Shown here in pieces: positions 8,486 through 18,183 of a stretch of 64,000 bases of DNA (its first letter is position 1; each line of letters starts with the position of its first letter). The stretch lies in the NCBI GenBank assembly GCA_002353525.1, contig DEJV01000025.1, positions 4,668 to 68,667 on the forward strand. Reading direction: 5' to 3'. The stretch is from Prevotella sp. UBA2739. GTDB lineage: Bacteria > Bacteroidota > Bacteroidia > Bacteroidales > Bacteroidaceae. The position numbers were made by a program, and so were the translations under genes. The notes below the pieces were generated by a model. The model did no database searches, had not been told where the DNA came from, and saw nothing but the letters and a program-made list of their open reading frames with translations.

Positions 8486-8917
8486 ATGAGAATCGAGATT
8501 AAGAATCAAGAAAACATTCGTGAGGCTGCACACCAGTTTATCGAGAACATGGGCGACAGCCACGTGTTTGCCTTTTACGGAAAGATGGGGGCAGGTAAGA
8601 CCACCTTCATCAAAGCCATCTGCGAGGAACTAGGTGTCGACGACGTCATCACGTCGCCAACCTTTGCCATCGTCAATGAGTATACCACCAACGGGAATGA
8701 TAACGGAAATACACAAAACATCTTCCACTTTGATTTCTACCGCATTAAGAAACTAGAAGAAGTATACGATATGGGCTACGAAGATTATTTCTACAGTGGC
8801 TCGCTCTGTTTTATTGAGTGGCCCGAGCTCATCGAAGACCTGTTGCCCGAGGATGCCCAGCGCGTAACTATCGAGGAACAGGCAGATGGGAGCAGGGTTG
8901 TGAAAAGTGAAGAGTGA
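8486..8917 (+). CDS. tsaE: tRNA N6-threonylcarbamoyladenosine biosynthesis ATPase TsaE
   Basis: A 143-residue P-loop ATPase that works with TsaB and TsaD to make t6A37 in ANN-decoding tRNAs. Walker A is GKMGAGKT (residues 32-39). The TSPTF segment (switch I region), HFDFYR and the C-terminal FIEWPE motif are typical of TsaE, and the length is standard. It sits 24 bp after porX, probably in the same transcript, with no obvious functional link. The 3' end carries the start of a short direct repeat. Confidence 0.94.
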   Translation: MRIEIKNQENIREAAHQFIENMGDSHVFAFYGKMGAGKTTFIKAICEELGVDDVITSPTFAIVNEYTTNGNDNGNTQNIFHFDFYRIKKLEEVYDMGYEDYFYSGSLCFIEWPELIEDLLPEDAQRVTIEEQADGSRVVKSEE

Positions 8918-8942
8918 ATCATTAAGAATGAATCATTAAGAG
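8897..8942 (+). repeat. GAATCATTAAGA direct repeat
   Basis: GAATCATTAAGA occurs at 8916-8927 and 8930-8941 (14-bp period), preceded by GAAAAGTGAAGAG. It overlaps the tsaE stop codon (8915-8917). It belongs to the same class of short AG-rich intergenic repeats as 6861-6910. Confidence 0.45.
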
Positions 8943-8950
8943 TTATGTTC

Positions 8951-9874
8951 ATGAGACAACTTTCAGTCGTCCTATGTTTGATGCTGATGCTGGTGGCACC
9001 CGCACACATGGAGGCAAAAAAGAAAACTGCCCATATCACCATGGCCACCTACAACCTTCGGTATATCAACAAAGATGATTCCGTACGTGGAGACAGTTGG
9101 GCACAACGTTGTCCGTGGATTGCACAAATCATTCGGAGTCATGGCTTTGAGGTTTTCGGTACACAAGAGGGATACAAACGCCAACTCGACGATCTGAAAG
9201 CCTTGCTGCCAGGATATAATTACTTCGGGCGAGGCCGCAATGACGGGAAGGACAAAGGCGAGCATGCGGCTATCTTCTATCGCACCGACCTTTTCCACCT
9301 TATCGACCATGGCGACTTCTGGCTCTCTGAGACCCCCGACCGCCCCGGACTGGGATGGGATGCCGCCTGCATACGCATCTGCACATGGGGCCATTTCCGC
9401 CATCTTGCCTCCGGCAAAGAGTTCCTTTTCTTTTCACTCCACATGGACCATGTCGGCAAAAAGGCACGCATGGAATCTGCCAAGCTCGTCATGAAAAAGA
9501 TGAACGAGCTTGGCAGCAAGCTGCCCACCGTACTCGTGGGCGATTTTAATGTCAACCAAGACAGCGAAGAATATAAAAGCATCGTCACAAGTGGCATTTT
9601 CTGCGACGCCTACCATGCGGCAGAATTCCGCTACGCGCCTAATGGGACTTTCAATAACTTTAAGCCCAACGGATATACCACCAGTCGCATTGACCATATG
9701 TTCCTCTCCCCTTCTATCCGTGTAAGGAAGTATGCCATCCTTACCGACACCTACCGTACACGGCCCGAAGGATTTGTCGATCCGTCCGTCGATCCTTATG
9801 CGCCAAAGGTACTGCCTTACGTTGTGCGCATGCCCAGCGACCACTACCCCGTTCGCATTGAGGTAGAATTCTAG
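8951..9874 (+). CDS. Secreted endonuclease/exonuclease/phosphatase (EEP) family hydrolase
   Basis: A 307-residue exported protein. The signal peptide (MRQLSVVLCLMLMLVAPAHM, about 1-24) is followed by an EEP fold with the metal and catalytic motifs TYNLRY, GTQEG, SLHMDHVG, VGDFNVN, SRIDHMF and SDHYPV. Members hydrolyse phosphodiesters or phosphomonoesters; the substrate could be DNA, a phospholipid or a sugar phosphate and cannot be told here. The ATG at 8945 is also possible (two extra residues), but the Arg-containing start at 8951 gives a better n-region. It ends convergently with the GH97 gene. Confidence 0.85.
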   Translation: MRQLSVVLCLMLMLVAPAHMEAKKKTAHITMATYNLRYINKDDSVRGDSWAQRCPWIAQIIRSHGFEVFGTQEGYKRQLDDLKALLPGYNYFGRGRNDGKDKGEHAAIFYRTDLFHLIDHGDFWLSETPDRPGLGWDAACIRICTWGHFRHLASGKEFLFFSLHMDHVGKKARMESAKLVMKKMNELGSKLPTVLVGDFNVNQDSEEYKSIVTSGIFCDAYHAAEFRYAPNGTFNNFKPNGYTTSRIDHMFLSPSIRVRKYAILTDTYRTRPEGFVDPSVDPYAPKVLPYVVRMPSDHYPVRIEVEF

Positions 9875-9934
9875 GCATCACCCACAGGAAAGGATTTAAA
9901 AAGGAGGAACAGGTTGAAATAGGCCTGATGCCTA

Positions 9935-11893
9935 TTATTCTCCTGCTTTCATCACCCATCCGCCACCAGGAGCCAGATGAATGGTCATGCGGTCGGTCAC
10001 ATCCACCTTGCTGGAACGGTAGTCGCGGCCAGCCCGATGAGCATTGTGCCCGTCGGCAAAGACAACAGCCTGTCCTTTCGGCAGAAAACTGAGGTCTAGC
10101 GTCAGATCGCGTGCAGTCCATCCATTTAAAGCACCCACATACCACTGGCTGCCTTTTCGACGGGCCATGACTACATACTCGCCAATTTTCCCGTCAATGG
10201 CTATGGTCTCATCCCACACGGTAGGCACACCGGCGATGAATTGCGTGCATTCGGACTCTTTCATATAATTAGACGGAGCATCGCAAAGCATGGTGAGCGG
10301 AGCATCGAAGATGACATATTCAGCCAACTGATGACAACGCGTGCCTTGCGACATGGGTTCGCTGTTGTTGGGTGAGTAACACCCCTGTGCTGCATTGCGC
10401 ATCGCTCCCTGTGTGTAATCGGCAGGGCCAGCCACCAGACGGACAAACGGAATGGTGACATCGTAGGTGACCTGATCGACATTGGCTGGTGCCCACTTCA
10501 TGTTTTCCAATCCAAACACGCCCTCGAAGTTAATCACATTTGGCCAGGTACGGTGCAATCCCGTTGGTTTATAGGCTCCATGAAAATCGACCATCATGTG
10601 GTATTTGGCTGCAGTCTCGGCCGCACGACGATAGAACTGCACGATGCCTTGATCATCGTGATCCATAAAGTCTATTTTCCACCCTTTGATTCCCAGTTTC
10701 GAATAGTATTCACAGACACGTTCCATGTCGCGATTAAAGGCCATGTGCCCAGCCCAGAGAATAAGCCCTACGCCCTTGCTCTTCGCATAATCTGCCAAGA
10801 GTTTGATGTCAATCTCGGGCACCACCTGCATCAGGTCTGCAACACCATTGACCGACCAGCCTTCGTCGAGAATCACATATTCAATTCCGTTTGCCGACGC
10901 AAAGTCGATATAATATTTATAGGTGTCGTTGTTAATGCCTGCCTCAAAATCTACTCCATAGATGTTCCAATTGTTCCACCAGTCCCAGGCCACCTTTCCA
11001 GGACGAACCCACGACCAGTCGCGCCCGTCATCGGCAGAAGCCAGCCTCCACGTAAAATCGCTCTGTGCGAGCTGCCGGTCTTCGATAGCAATGATGATAC
11101 CCCGCCAAGGCAGCGTCTTGGTTTGTTCGGCAATCACAGGTTTGCGACTTTTCACCAACCGCTGTAGATTGTTGTGTCCTCCCTGACGCGTCTCATCGGG
11201 AACAGGGGCAAAGACGCCTTTCAGCGTGTGCCCGTCTTCATTATTATATAGGAACATGCCAGGATAGTCTAGCAAGTCGGCCTCTACCACACACAAGCGG
11301 ATGCCTTTTGAGGCCTCAACAGTGATAGGCAGGAAAGCCAGTCGCTGACGGTTCCACTCACTCAACTTTTGGTGATGGTATTGCGACTCAAAAGAAGTAT
11401 AGAACTGACTTTCGAGCGTCTCTCCATTCTGACGGACATAGGGAATATAGGCCTGCCAGTCGTCGGCAAAAGCAAAAGTAGCCTGCTCGGCTGTTACCGT
11501 CACCGCTTTAGCAGGACAGAAGCGCCATGCCACCCCATCGTCGTAGACACGGAAACAAAGAGTGAAATCGCGCGAGCGAAGTTGCAGTTCGTTGTAACAA
11601 TCGGTAACAACACTTCGCTTGAAGATAACGGGTTTCAGTTTGTTATCCACATGGCGACGAACAGCCTTATTAAACTTACTGCCGCTGCCCCACACACGAC
11701 CGTCGGACAAGGTGAGACTGATTTCTGAAGGGCTGATAAGCTGGATGCCGTCGCGCTGAATGCTATACGTAAGCGCCTTTCCTGTTGAAACAGAAACATT
11801 CACATGTCCATCAGGAGATGCGACCTTATAGTCTTTCGCCTGAACAGCCGTAGCCATCAGAGCAGCGAATAGAATGAATAGTTGTTTTTTCAT
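9935..11893 (-). CDS. Glycoside hydrolase family 97 (SusB-like alpha-glycosidase), exported
   Basis: A 652-residue protein with a signal peptide (MKKQLFILFAALMATAVQA). An N-terminal beta-sandwich (about 20-270) precedes a TIM barrel with WDWWNNWNIYGVDFEAG, YVILDEGW and GWKIDFMDHDDQ, then a small C-terminal beta domain. GH97 contains inverting alpha-glucosidases (SusB) and retaining alpha-galactosidases. The Asp at about 408 (KIDFMD) and Glu at about 457 or 464 suggest the retaining, alpha-galactosidase-like subgroup; that is inference. The longer frame from 12007 adds a non-signal sequence, so 11893 is the start. The gene stands alone, not beside a SusC/D pair. A weak hairpin (9918-9936) overlaps its stop. 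Confidence 0.9.
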   Translation of the reverse strand: MKKQLFILFAALMATAVQAKDYKVASPDGHVNVSVSTGKALTYSIQRDGIQLISPSEISLTLSDGRVWGSGSKFNKAVRRHVDNKLKPVIFKRSVVTDCYNELQLRSRDFTLCFRVYDDGVAWRFCPAKAVTVTAEQATFAFADDWQAYIPYVRQNGETLESQFYTSFESQYHHQKLSEWNRQRLAFLPITVEASKGIRLCVVEADLLDYPGMFLYNNEDGHTLKGVFAPVPDETRQGGHNNLQRLVKSRKPVIAEQTKTLPWRGIIIAIEDRQLAQSDFTWRLASADDGRDWSWVRPGKVAWDWWNNWNIYGVDFEAGINNDTYKYYIDFASANGIEYVILDEGWSVNGVADLMQVVPEIDIKLLADYAKSKGVGLILWAGHMAFNRDMERVCEYYSKLGIKGWKIDFMDHDDQGIVQFYRRAAETAAKYHMMVDFHGAYKPTGLHRTWPNVINFEGVFGLENMKWAPANVDQVTYDVTIPFVRLVAGPADYTQGAMRNAAQGCYSPNNSEPMSQGTRCHQLAEYVIFDAPLTMLCDAPSNYMKESECTQFIAGVPTVWDETIAIDGKIGEYVVMARRKGSQWYVGALNGWTARDLTLDLSFLPKGQAVVFADGHNAHRAGRDYRSSKVDVTDRMTIHLAPGGGWVMKAGE

Positions 11894-11978
11894 GATGATA
11901 GTCAGTTGTTTTGCGTTATATGTGCTATGTATAATAACTCCTTTTGCCACAAAATGTTGTGCGCTTTTACAAAAAAAT

Positions 11979-12009
11979 AGATGGCTAACCCTATTACAGT
12001 CAGCCATCT
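11979..12009 (-). terminator. Intrinsic terminator of trxA
   Basis: On the minus strand an 8-bp stem AGATGGCT/AGCCATCT (plus 11979-11986 and 12002-12009) with a 15-nt loop is followed by ATTTTTTTG. It lies about 20 bp after the trxA stop codon. Confidence 0.8.
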
Positions 12010-12028
12010 GACTTTTGTCAAGACCCTA

Positions 12029-12343
12029 TTAGAGCAGAGCCTGGAATTTCTCCTGCAGCTTAGCCTTCGACACAGCACCGACCAACTTGTCGACAACCTG
12101 ACCACCCTTGAAGAACAGAATGGTAGGAATGTTACGAATGCCAAACTCCATAGCCACATCGTCGGCCTCCTCTACATCGCACTTGCCTACGACCAGTTTG
12201 CCGTCGTACTCTTTAGCCAGTTCCTCTACGATGGGAGCAATCATACGGCAGGGGCCGCACCATGTAGCCCAGAAATCAACAACTAATGGCAACTCGCCAT
12301 TTTTGTAACTCTCAAAATTCTCGTTTGTGATTTTAACTTCCAT
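12029..12343 (-). CDS. trxA: Thioredoxin
   Basis: A 104-residue cytoplasmic thioredoxin with the redox motif WCGPC (residues 28-32), the cis-proline segment NIPTILFFKGG near residue 75 and the usual family length. It reduces protein disulfides using electrons from thioredoxin reductase. It lies downstream of dnaE in the same direction, separated by 70 bp without a clear terminator, so partial readthrough is possible. It has its own strong terminator. Confidence 0.95.
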   Translation of the reverse strand: MEVKITNENFESYKNGELPLVVDFWATWCGPCRMIAPIVEELAKEYDGKLVVGKCDVEEADDVAMEFGIRNIPTILFFKGGQVVDKLVGAVSKAKLQEKFQALL

Positions 12344-12413
12344 TGTTTCAAATTTTTATAAGATTGATAATAATGATGTTGCAATAATTATGCCAATTCC
12401 CCATCGCCTGACA

Positions 12414-15400
12414 TCAGTTGATTCGGTATGCCAAATTGGAATGACTCTCGATGTAGCTGATCAAGTCGCGCTTCACGTTGACTCCCTTTTCCCTACTGCG
12501 CAGCAGGATGGGCGTAGAGCTGTCGGGATGGCGCACTTGGAAGAACAACTGTGTAGGGCCAGGACTTTCGCTGATGAGCGTGGTCAGGTCGGTCACCATC
12601 TCATCGTTGATGCTCTGTGCCTCTATCATGATGGTCAGTTTCTCAATGCGGTTGTCTTTCACCGTCTGCATATACTGAATGTCGGTGACGCGCATGTCCA
12701 ACTGATTGCTGTCACGCCAGCGCGGTGCGCACTTGGCTTTCACGAAGACCGAGAAGCCTACTTCCAACATGCCGCGCCAGTGTCCCCATTCCTCGCCAAA
12801 GAAAGCCAGTTCGCCAGAGCCGCTGAAATCTTCAATTGTCACAATACCAAAAGGTTTACCCGTGCGTGTTGTTCCGTTCCGCACCCCTGTGACAATACCT
12901 CCGACGGCTATTTCCTCTTTCTTCGATAGTGACACTTTGTCATCCAGTTCGACGCACTGGGTGTTGCACAGATTATTCAGAATGATGCTATACTCGTCGA
13001 GCGGATGAGCTGAAAGATAGATGCCCACAAGGTCGCGCTCACGGTTCAGCCGCTCAATGGCACTCCATGTGTCGCCTTCGGGAACTGACGGCGTGGCAAT
13101 CTCCACCGCGTTGTCGTCGCCGAAGAGCGAGTTTTGCGCCTGTGCCTGTTCGGCCTGATACAACTGTCCATACCGCATCAATGTGTCAAGGAACACAACA
13201 CCCCTCTTGTCGGTAGCAAAATACTGCTCGCGACGCAGTCCGAAACTGTCAAAGCCTCCACTGAGCGCAAGACTCTCGAAAGCCTTCCTGTTGACGGCAC
13301 TGAAATTGACGCGCTGGGCAAAGTCGAATATGCTCTTGTAAGGACCGTTTTTCTCACGTTCCTCGATGATGGCCTCAGCCACCGAACTGCCCATGCCCTT
13401 GATGGCTGCCAGTCCGAAACGTATCTCTCCATGGTGGTTCACACCAAACTTCAGGTAACTCTCGTTCACGTCGGGACCCAACGTTGCAATGCCCATCGAG
13501 CGGCACTCATCCATCAGTTTCGTGATTTCGGTAATCTGGTCGCGGCGGCGGCTCATGATAGCAGCCATAAACTCAGCGGGATAGTTCGCTTTCAGATAAG
13601 CCGTCTGATAAGCCACCCAAGAGTAACAGGCGGCATGCGACTTGTTGAAGGCATACGACGCAAACTTCTCCCAGTCGGCCCAGATTTTCTCCAACACCTT
13701 CGGGTCGTGGCCGTTTTTCTTTCCGCCCTCAATGAACTTAGGCTTCATGGCGTCGACAATGTCCTTCTTCTTCTTACCCATGGCCTTACGCAAGGCATCG
13801 CTCTCACCGCGGGTAAAGTCGGCCAGCTGGCGCGAGAGCAACATCACCTGCTCCTGATAGACCGTGATGCCATAAGTATCCTTCAGGTACTTCTCCATGC
13901 AGTCGATATCGTACTTGATTTCCTCTCGTCCGTTCTTACGCGCAATAAAAGAAGGTATATAGTCCATAGGTCCCGGCCGGTAGAGGGCGTTCATGGCGAT
14001 GAGGTCTTCGAACACCGTGGGATGCAGTTCGCGCAAATACTTCTGCATGCCTGCCGACTCAAACTGGAAGGTTCCGATGGTGCGGCCCTGCTGATACAGT
14101 TCGTAGGTCTTCGGGTCGTCGATAGGTATGGTGTCGAGGTCAATGTCTATGCCTCGTGTCTGTTTGATGTTGGCACATGCCTCTTTCAACTCTGAGAGCG
14201 TTTTCAGGCCCAGGAAGTCCATCTTGATGAGACCGGTCGACTCGATGACGTGGCCGTCGTACTGCGTACAGTTGGTCTTTGTGTCCTTGAAGTCCGGGTC
14301 GTCGGCCGTAGAGACAGGCACCCAGTCGCTGATAGGGTCACGGCAGATAATGAATCCGCAGGCATGGATGCCCGTGCCTCGCACGGTGCCTTCCAGCATT
14401 TTGGCATATTTGATGGTGTTGCTCAAACGGTTGTCGGGCGAAGTCTCTGCCTCGCGCAACTCTGGCGTACACTTGATGGCATTGGTAAGATTCATCTTCA
14501 GACCGTCGGGCAAACGGTCGGGAATAGCCTTACAGAGCGCATTCGACTGGTCGAGCGGCAGTTTTTCCACACGAGCCACATCCTTGATAGAGTTTTTGGT
14601 GGCCATGGTGGCATAAGTGATAATATGGGCGCAATTCTCATGCCCGTATTTGTCTTCCACCCACTTCAGCACTCGTCCGCGGCCGTCATCGTCGAAGTCG
14701 GTATCAATATCGGGCAACGAGATACGGTCGGGATTGAGGAAACGCTCGAACAGCAAGTCATATTTCAGCGGGTCTATCTTGGTGATACCCAGGCAATAGG
14801 CCACCACCGATCCGGCAGCCGAGCCACGGCCAGGCCCCACCATGACACCCAGTTCGTCGCGGGCAGAATTGATAAAGTCTTGCACGATCAGGAAGTAGCC
14901 TGGGAATCCCATGGTTTTCATGATGTGAAGCTCGAAACGAATACGGTCGAGGACCTCTTCGGGCAGACTCTTTGTGGCTGCAGCGAGAGCTGCCTCGGTA
15001 GTGCCGTCGGGATGGGCCGCCACTGGAGATTCCTCAGAATTTCCGGTCTCTTCCGCCTGGTCTTTTCCTTTCCCATAGCGTCGCAGAGCTCCCTCATAGG
15101 CCAGTTTGGCCAAATAGTCGGCCTCAAACTTGATGCGATAGATTTTATCGTAACCACCCAACTTCTTGATTTTCTTTTCGCCCTCTTCGCGAGGCAGGGG
15201 ATTCTCTCCGTTCTCATCGCGGGTGAACTCCTCGTAAAGTTGCTCTTCGGTGTACCGCTGCCGCCACTCTTCCTCGGTACCGAAACTCTCGGGAATAGGG
15301 AAGAAAGGCATGATGGGGTCGTGGTCAAGACTATAGGTCTCTACCTTATCTAATATCTCTACGGTGTTCGACAGCGCCTCTGGCACATCGGCAAACACCT

Positions 15401-16220
15401 CGTTCATTTCCTCGCGCGTCTTAAACCACTCTTGTTTCGAATAGAGCATGCGCGTAGGGTCGTCGAGGTCCTTACCCGTAGAGAGGCACAACAGATGGTC
15501 GTGCGCCTCGGCATTCTCCTGGTCCACAAAGTGGGCATCGTTGGTACACACCAACTTGATGCCATACTCACGGGCCAGTTCTATCAGCACGCGGTTGGCC
15601 TTCTGCTGCATGGGGAACGTTTCGCGGTTGGCACGAATCGTGGGGTCTTTCACCTCGTGGCGTTGCAACTCCAGATAGTAGTCGTCGCCAAATACCCGTT
15701 TGTGCCACTCGATAGCCTCGCGTGCCCCGGCAATATCGCCGTTCAGAATCTTCCTGGGCACCTCGCCGGCAATACAAGCCGAACACACAATCAAGTCCTC
15801 ATGATAACGCTCAAGGTCGGCACGGTCGGTACGAGGGCGCATGTAGTAGCCGTCCACCCATGACCGCGACACGAGTTTAATGAGGTTTTTATAGCCATGA
15901 TAGTTTTTGGCCAGCACAATGAGGTGGTAGCCGCTCTGATCCTCACGCCCGTTTTTCTGCTCTTTAGGGCCATGTTTGGCCACATACATCTCGCAACCGA
16001 AGATGGGCTTGAAAGGCTCTTTACCCTCCTTTTTGAGTTTTTTATTCACCGTGTTACAGTAATCGAAAAACTCCTTAATGCCAAACATGTCGCCATGGTC
16101 GGTCACGGCCATGCCCTTCATGCCATTGGCAACAGCCTTGTCGACAAGCCGCTTGATGCTCGACTGTCCGTCGAGGATAGAATAATAGGTATGTACGTGA
16201 AGATGAACGAAGTCTTGCAT
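12414..16220 (-). CDS. dnaE: DNA polymerase III subunit alpha
   Basis: A 1268-residue replicative polymerase. The N-terminal PHP domain starts at once (FVHLHVHTYYSILDG) and keeps His motifs such as VTDHGDMFG and CTNDAHFVDQ. The palm has GPGRGSAAGS and LPDIDTDFDDDGR (about residues 500-510, catalytic Asp residues). The fingers and tandem helix-hairpin-helix region follow (GAAIKGMGSSVAEAI-like), then an OB-fold (IAVGGIVTGVRNGTTRTGKPFG, about 1070-1150). An acidic Gln/Glu/Ala-rich insertion around 390-415 separates PHP and palm. Length is normal for a DnaE1-type enzyme. A divergent promoter region separates it from psd. Confidence 0.97.
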   Translation of the reverse strand: MQDFVHLHVHTYYSILDGQSSIKRLVDKAVANGMKGMAVTDHGDMFGIKEFFDYCNTVNKKLKKEGKEPFKPIFGCEMYVAKHGPKEQKNGREDQSGYHLIVLAKNYHGYKNLIKLVSRSWVDGYYMRPRTDRADLERYHEDLIVCSACIAGEVPRKILNGDIAGAREAIEWHKRVFGDDYYLELQRHEVKDPTIRANRETFPMQQKANRVLIELAREYGIKLVCTNDAHFVDQENAEAHDHLLCLSTGKDLDDPTRMLYSKQEWFKTREEMNEVFADVPEALSNTVEILDKVETYSLDHDPIMPFFPIPESFGTEEEWRQRYTEEQLYEEFTRDENGENPLPREEGEKKIKKLGGYDKIYRIKFEADYLAKLAYEGALRRYGKGKDQAEETGNSEESPVAAHPDGTTEAALAAATKSLPEEVLDRIRFELHIMKTMGFPGYFLIVQDFINSARDELGVMVGPGRGSAAGSVVAYCLGITKIDPLKYDLLFERFLNPDRISLPDIDTDFDDDGRGRVLKWVEDKYGHENCAHIITYATMATKNSIKDVARVEKLPLDQSNALCKAIPDRLPDGLKMNLTNAIKCTPELREAETSPDNRLSNTIKYAKMLEGTVRGTGIHACGFIICRDPISDWVPVSTADDPDFKDTKTNCTQYDGHVIESTGLIKMDFLGLKTLSELKEACANIKQTRGIDIDLDTIPIDDPKTYELYQQGRTIGTFQFESAGMQKYLRELHPTVFEDLIAMNALYRPGPMDYIPSFIARKNGREEIKYDIDCMEKYLKDTYGITVYQEQVMLLSRQLADFTRGESDALRKAMGKKKKDIVDAMKPKFIEGGKKNGHDPKVLEKIWADWEKFASYAFNKSHAACYSWVAYQTAYLKANYPAEFMAAIMSRRRDQITEITKLMDECRSMGIATLGPDVNESYLKFGVNHHGEIRFGLAAIKGMGSSVAEAIIEEREKNGPYKSIFDFAQRVNFSAVNRKAFESLALSGGFDSFGLRREQYFATDKRGVVFLDTLMRYGQLYQAEQAQAQNSLFGDDNAVEIATPSVPEGDTWSAIERLNRERDLVGIYLSAHPLDEYSIILNNLCNTQCVELDDKVSLSKKEEIAVGGIVTGVRNGTTRTGKPFGIVTIEDFSGSGELAFFGEEWGHWRGMLEVGFSVFVKAKCAPRWRDSNQLDMRVTDIQYMQTVKDNRIEKLTIMIEAQSINDEMVTDLTTLISESPGPTQLFFQVRHPDSSTPILLRSREKGVNVKRDLISYIESHSNLAYRIN

Positions 16221-16239
16221 GTGTTTCGGTTTTGAGGTG

Positions 16240-16271
16240 TAAAGTTACTGTGAAATCCTGATATAGCCAAA
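16240..16271 (-). promoter_or_regulatory. Likely dnaE promoter
   Basis: On the minus strand TTTG (plus 16268-16271) and TAACTTTA (plus 16240-16247, one mismatch to TAnnTTTG) are 20 bp apart. The dnaE ATG follows after 19 nt. Confidence 0.5.
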
Positions 16272-16341
16272 AGATTAGACAAAAAAAAATATAAAAGTAA
16301 AAAATATCATTTCTATGTGAGGGTATATCAATAAATTTTAC

Positions 16342-16349
16342 TACCTTTG
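16342..16349 (+). promoter_or_regulatory. -7 box of the psd operon
   Basis: TACCTTTG matches TAnnTTTG exactly; the -33 region (around TGTG at 16316-16319) is weak. The in-frame ATG at 16347 lies inside the box, so translation must start later, at 16380. Confidence 0.5.
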
Positions 16350-16379
16350 CAGCCGATTAGACACATCCTAATTCTACTC

Positions 16380-17072
16380 ATGGGTAATAGAATAAGAAAA
16401 CTAAAAAAACAACGACTGCACAGCGAAGGGAACGACACCCTTTTTTACGGACTGCTCGTCATCATTGCGATTGCAGTCATACTATGGCGTTCGCTCGACA
16501 CCAAGATTCCTTTTTGGTGTTTTGCGACCGTAGCTGCTATCGTATATGGCATCGTACTGAATTTTTTTCGTTGTCCCATCCGCTTCTTCCCTGGCGAAGA
16601 CACCGAGCGCATCGTGGTAGCACCTGCCGATGGCAAGGTGGTGGTCATCGAGGAAGTAGAGGAGAACGAGTATTTCCACGACAAGCGATTGATGATCAGC
16701 ATCTTCATGAGCCTTTTTAATGTGCATGCCAACTGGTTCCCCGTCGACGGCAAGGTGAAACAAGTGCACCACCAGAATGGCAATTTCCATAAAGCATGGC
16801 TGCCAAAGGCCAGCGAGGAGAACGAGCATGCCGACGTGTTGATTGAGACTCCAGAGGGCGTGGATGTATTATGCCGTCAGATTGCCGGAGCCGTAGCCCG
16901 CCGCATTGTCACCTATGCCAAAGAGGGTGAGGACTGCTACATTGACGAGCATCTGGGCTTTATCAAGTTCGGTTCGCGCGTGGATGTCTATCTGCCGCTG
17001 GGCACTGAGGTGTGCGTGCGGATGGGACAGAGCACCACTGGCGACCAGACGGTCATTGCCAAGCTTCGCTAA
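16380..17072 (+). CDS. psd: Phosphatidylserine decarboxylase
   Basis: A 230-residue inner-membrane enzyme that converts phosphatidylserine to phosphatidylethanolamine. Two hydrophobic segments lie at about 20-55, followed by the decarboxylase core with FMSLFNVHANWFPVDG and a C-terminal FGSRVDVYLP. The Gly-Ser there (about residue 197-198) is the expected self-cleavage site that yields the pyruvoyl cofactor. It resembles the short, archaeal/Bacteroidota Psd type. It is followed 52 bp later by pssA, the preceding step of the pathway, as expected for an operon. Confidence 0.92.
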   Translation: MGNRIRKLKKQRLHSEGNDTLFYGLLVIIAIAVILWRSLDTKIPFWCFATVAAIVYGIVLNFFRCPIRFFPGEDTERIVVAPADGKVVVIEEVEENEYFHDKRLMISIFMSLFNVHANWFPVDGKVKQVHHQNGNFHKAWLPKASEENEHADVLIETPEGVDVLCRQIAGAVARRIVTYAKEGEDCYIDEHLGFIKFGSRVDVYLPLGTEVCVRMGQSTTGDQTVIAKLR

Positions 17073-17124
17073 GAGGACAGGATTGCATTTTTATTAGATT
17101 TGAGTTAACAGCTAAGGGTTGAAC

Positions 17125-17841
17125 GTGAAAAAGCATATTCCAAATATGATAACTTGCTGCAACCTGATTTCGGGTTGCATTGCCACGTCGTTTGCTTTAT
17201 ATGGCGAAGCAAAGTGGGCATTGTTGTGGATTATCATCGGTGCAGTATTCGATTTCTTCGACGGCATGACCGCCCGTCTGCTGCACGTTTCATCACCCAT
17301 CGGAAAAGAACTGGACTCACTGGCCGACGATGTGACATTTGGCGTGGCTCCAGCCACGATGGTGTTCTACGAACTGCAGATTGTAGATTACCCCATGGCA
17401 CTGGCTCCCTTCAGCCAATACATTCCCTATCTGGCATTCCTTATTGCCGCGTTTTCGGCTCTCCGACTGGCTAAATTCAATCTCGACGAGCGCCAGACCA
17501 CCTCTTTTTTAGGTCTGCCCACCCCTGCCAACGCACTGTTCTGGGGATCGTTGTTGGTGGGAATGCCCGACATGTTTGAGAACATGGGCAGCTGGAGCGT
17601 GCCTGTTCTTCTGTTTCTCATCCTTTGCAGTTGCTGGATTCTGGTTTGCGAACTGCCCATGTTTGCCCTGAAATTCAAGAACTGGGGATGGAATGGCAAC
17701 GAGGTGAAATACGGATTCATCGTCATGAGTACCATGCTTCTTGCTTTCTCTGGCATCATGAGAGGATTTTGGATGGTCATCCTACTCTATGTTGTGATCT
17801 CAGTCTTACTCCATCTTACTAGCAACTCAAAAGCAGAATAA
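17125..17841 (+). CDS. pssA: CDP-diacylglycerol--serine O-phosphatidyltransferase
   Basis: A 238-residue integral membrane enzyme making phosphatidylserine from CDP-diacylglycerol and serine. The CDP-alcohol phosphatidyltransferase signature is complete: DGMTAR, then G and two Asp in GKELDSLADD (about residues 48-74). Six to seven hydrophobic segments follow. There is no ATG start. TTG at 17119 and GTG at 17125 are the candidates, and the AAGGG at 17114-17118 sits at proper distance (6 nt) only from the GTG, so 17125 is preferred. It lies between psd and a DUF4834 gene in one operon. Confidence 0.92.
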   Translation: MKKHIPNMITCCNLISGCIATSFALYGEAKWALLWIIIGAVFDFFDGMTARLLHVSSPIGKELDSLADDVTFGVAPATMVFYELQIVDYPMALAPFSQYIPYLAFLIAAFSALRLAKFNLDERQTTSFLGLPTPANALFWGSLLVGMPDMFENMGSWSVPVLLFLILCSCWILVCELPMFALKFKNWGWNGNEVKYGFIVMSTMLLAFSGIMRGFWMVILLYVVISVLLHLTSNSKAE

Positions 17842-17844
17842 CCT

Positions 17845-18126
17845 ATGGGCATCATCAAGTTCTTGTTCATTTTCGCTCTTCTCATCCTTTTGGTATTTGT
17901 GCTGATGGGTGCCACTGTGGTGATGCGCATCGTGAACTCGGTGAGAAAAGCCTTCCGCCAGCAGGACAACCAACAAGATGCGGGCGGATATGCTCGTCAG
18001 CATCGCTACGAAACCTATGGCGACGAAGAGAAAGTGATTGACAAACGCTCTCCACAAGAAGCAAACCGCAAAATATTTGCCAACAACGAGGGCGAATATG
18101 TCGACTACGAAGAGAGCAAAAATTAG
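17845..18126 (+). CDS. DUF4834 family small membrane protein
   Basis: A 93-residue protein with one N-terminal membrane helix (about 4-27, FLFIFALLILLVFVLMGATVVM) and a charged, Gln/Tyr-rich tail, matching the DUF4834 pattern known from Bacteroidota. Function is unknown. It begins 3 bp after pssA and is clearly in the phospholipid operon, which suggests an envelope role. Confidence 0.8.
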   Translation: MGIIKFLFIFALLILLVFVLMGATVVMRIVNSVRKAFRQQDNQQDAGGYARQHRYETYGDEEKVIDKRSPQEANRKIFANNEGEYVDYEESKN

Positions 18127-18183
18127 CCTACTGCCGAGGCCACGATTTCTTTCCAGTCACAGCTGGTGAACCCCATTTCCTCA

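Noticed and set aside
13134..14195. 353-residue plus-strand frame inside dnaE
   Set aside because: Antisense shadow of a highly conserved dnaE; no promoter, no family motif.
14250..15353. 367-residue plus-strand frame inside dnaE
   Set aside because: Antisense shadow of the PHP and palm region of dnaE; composition mirrors the real gene.
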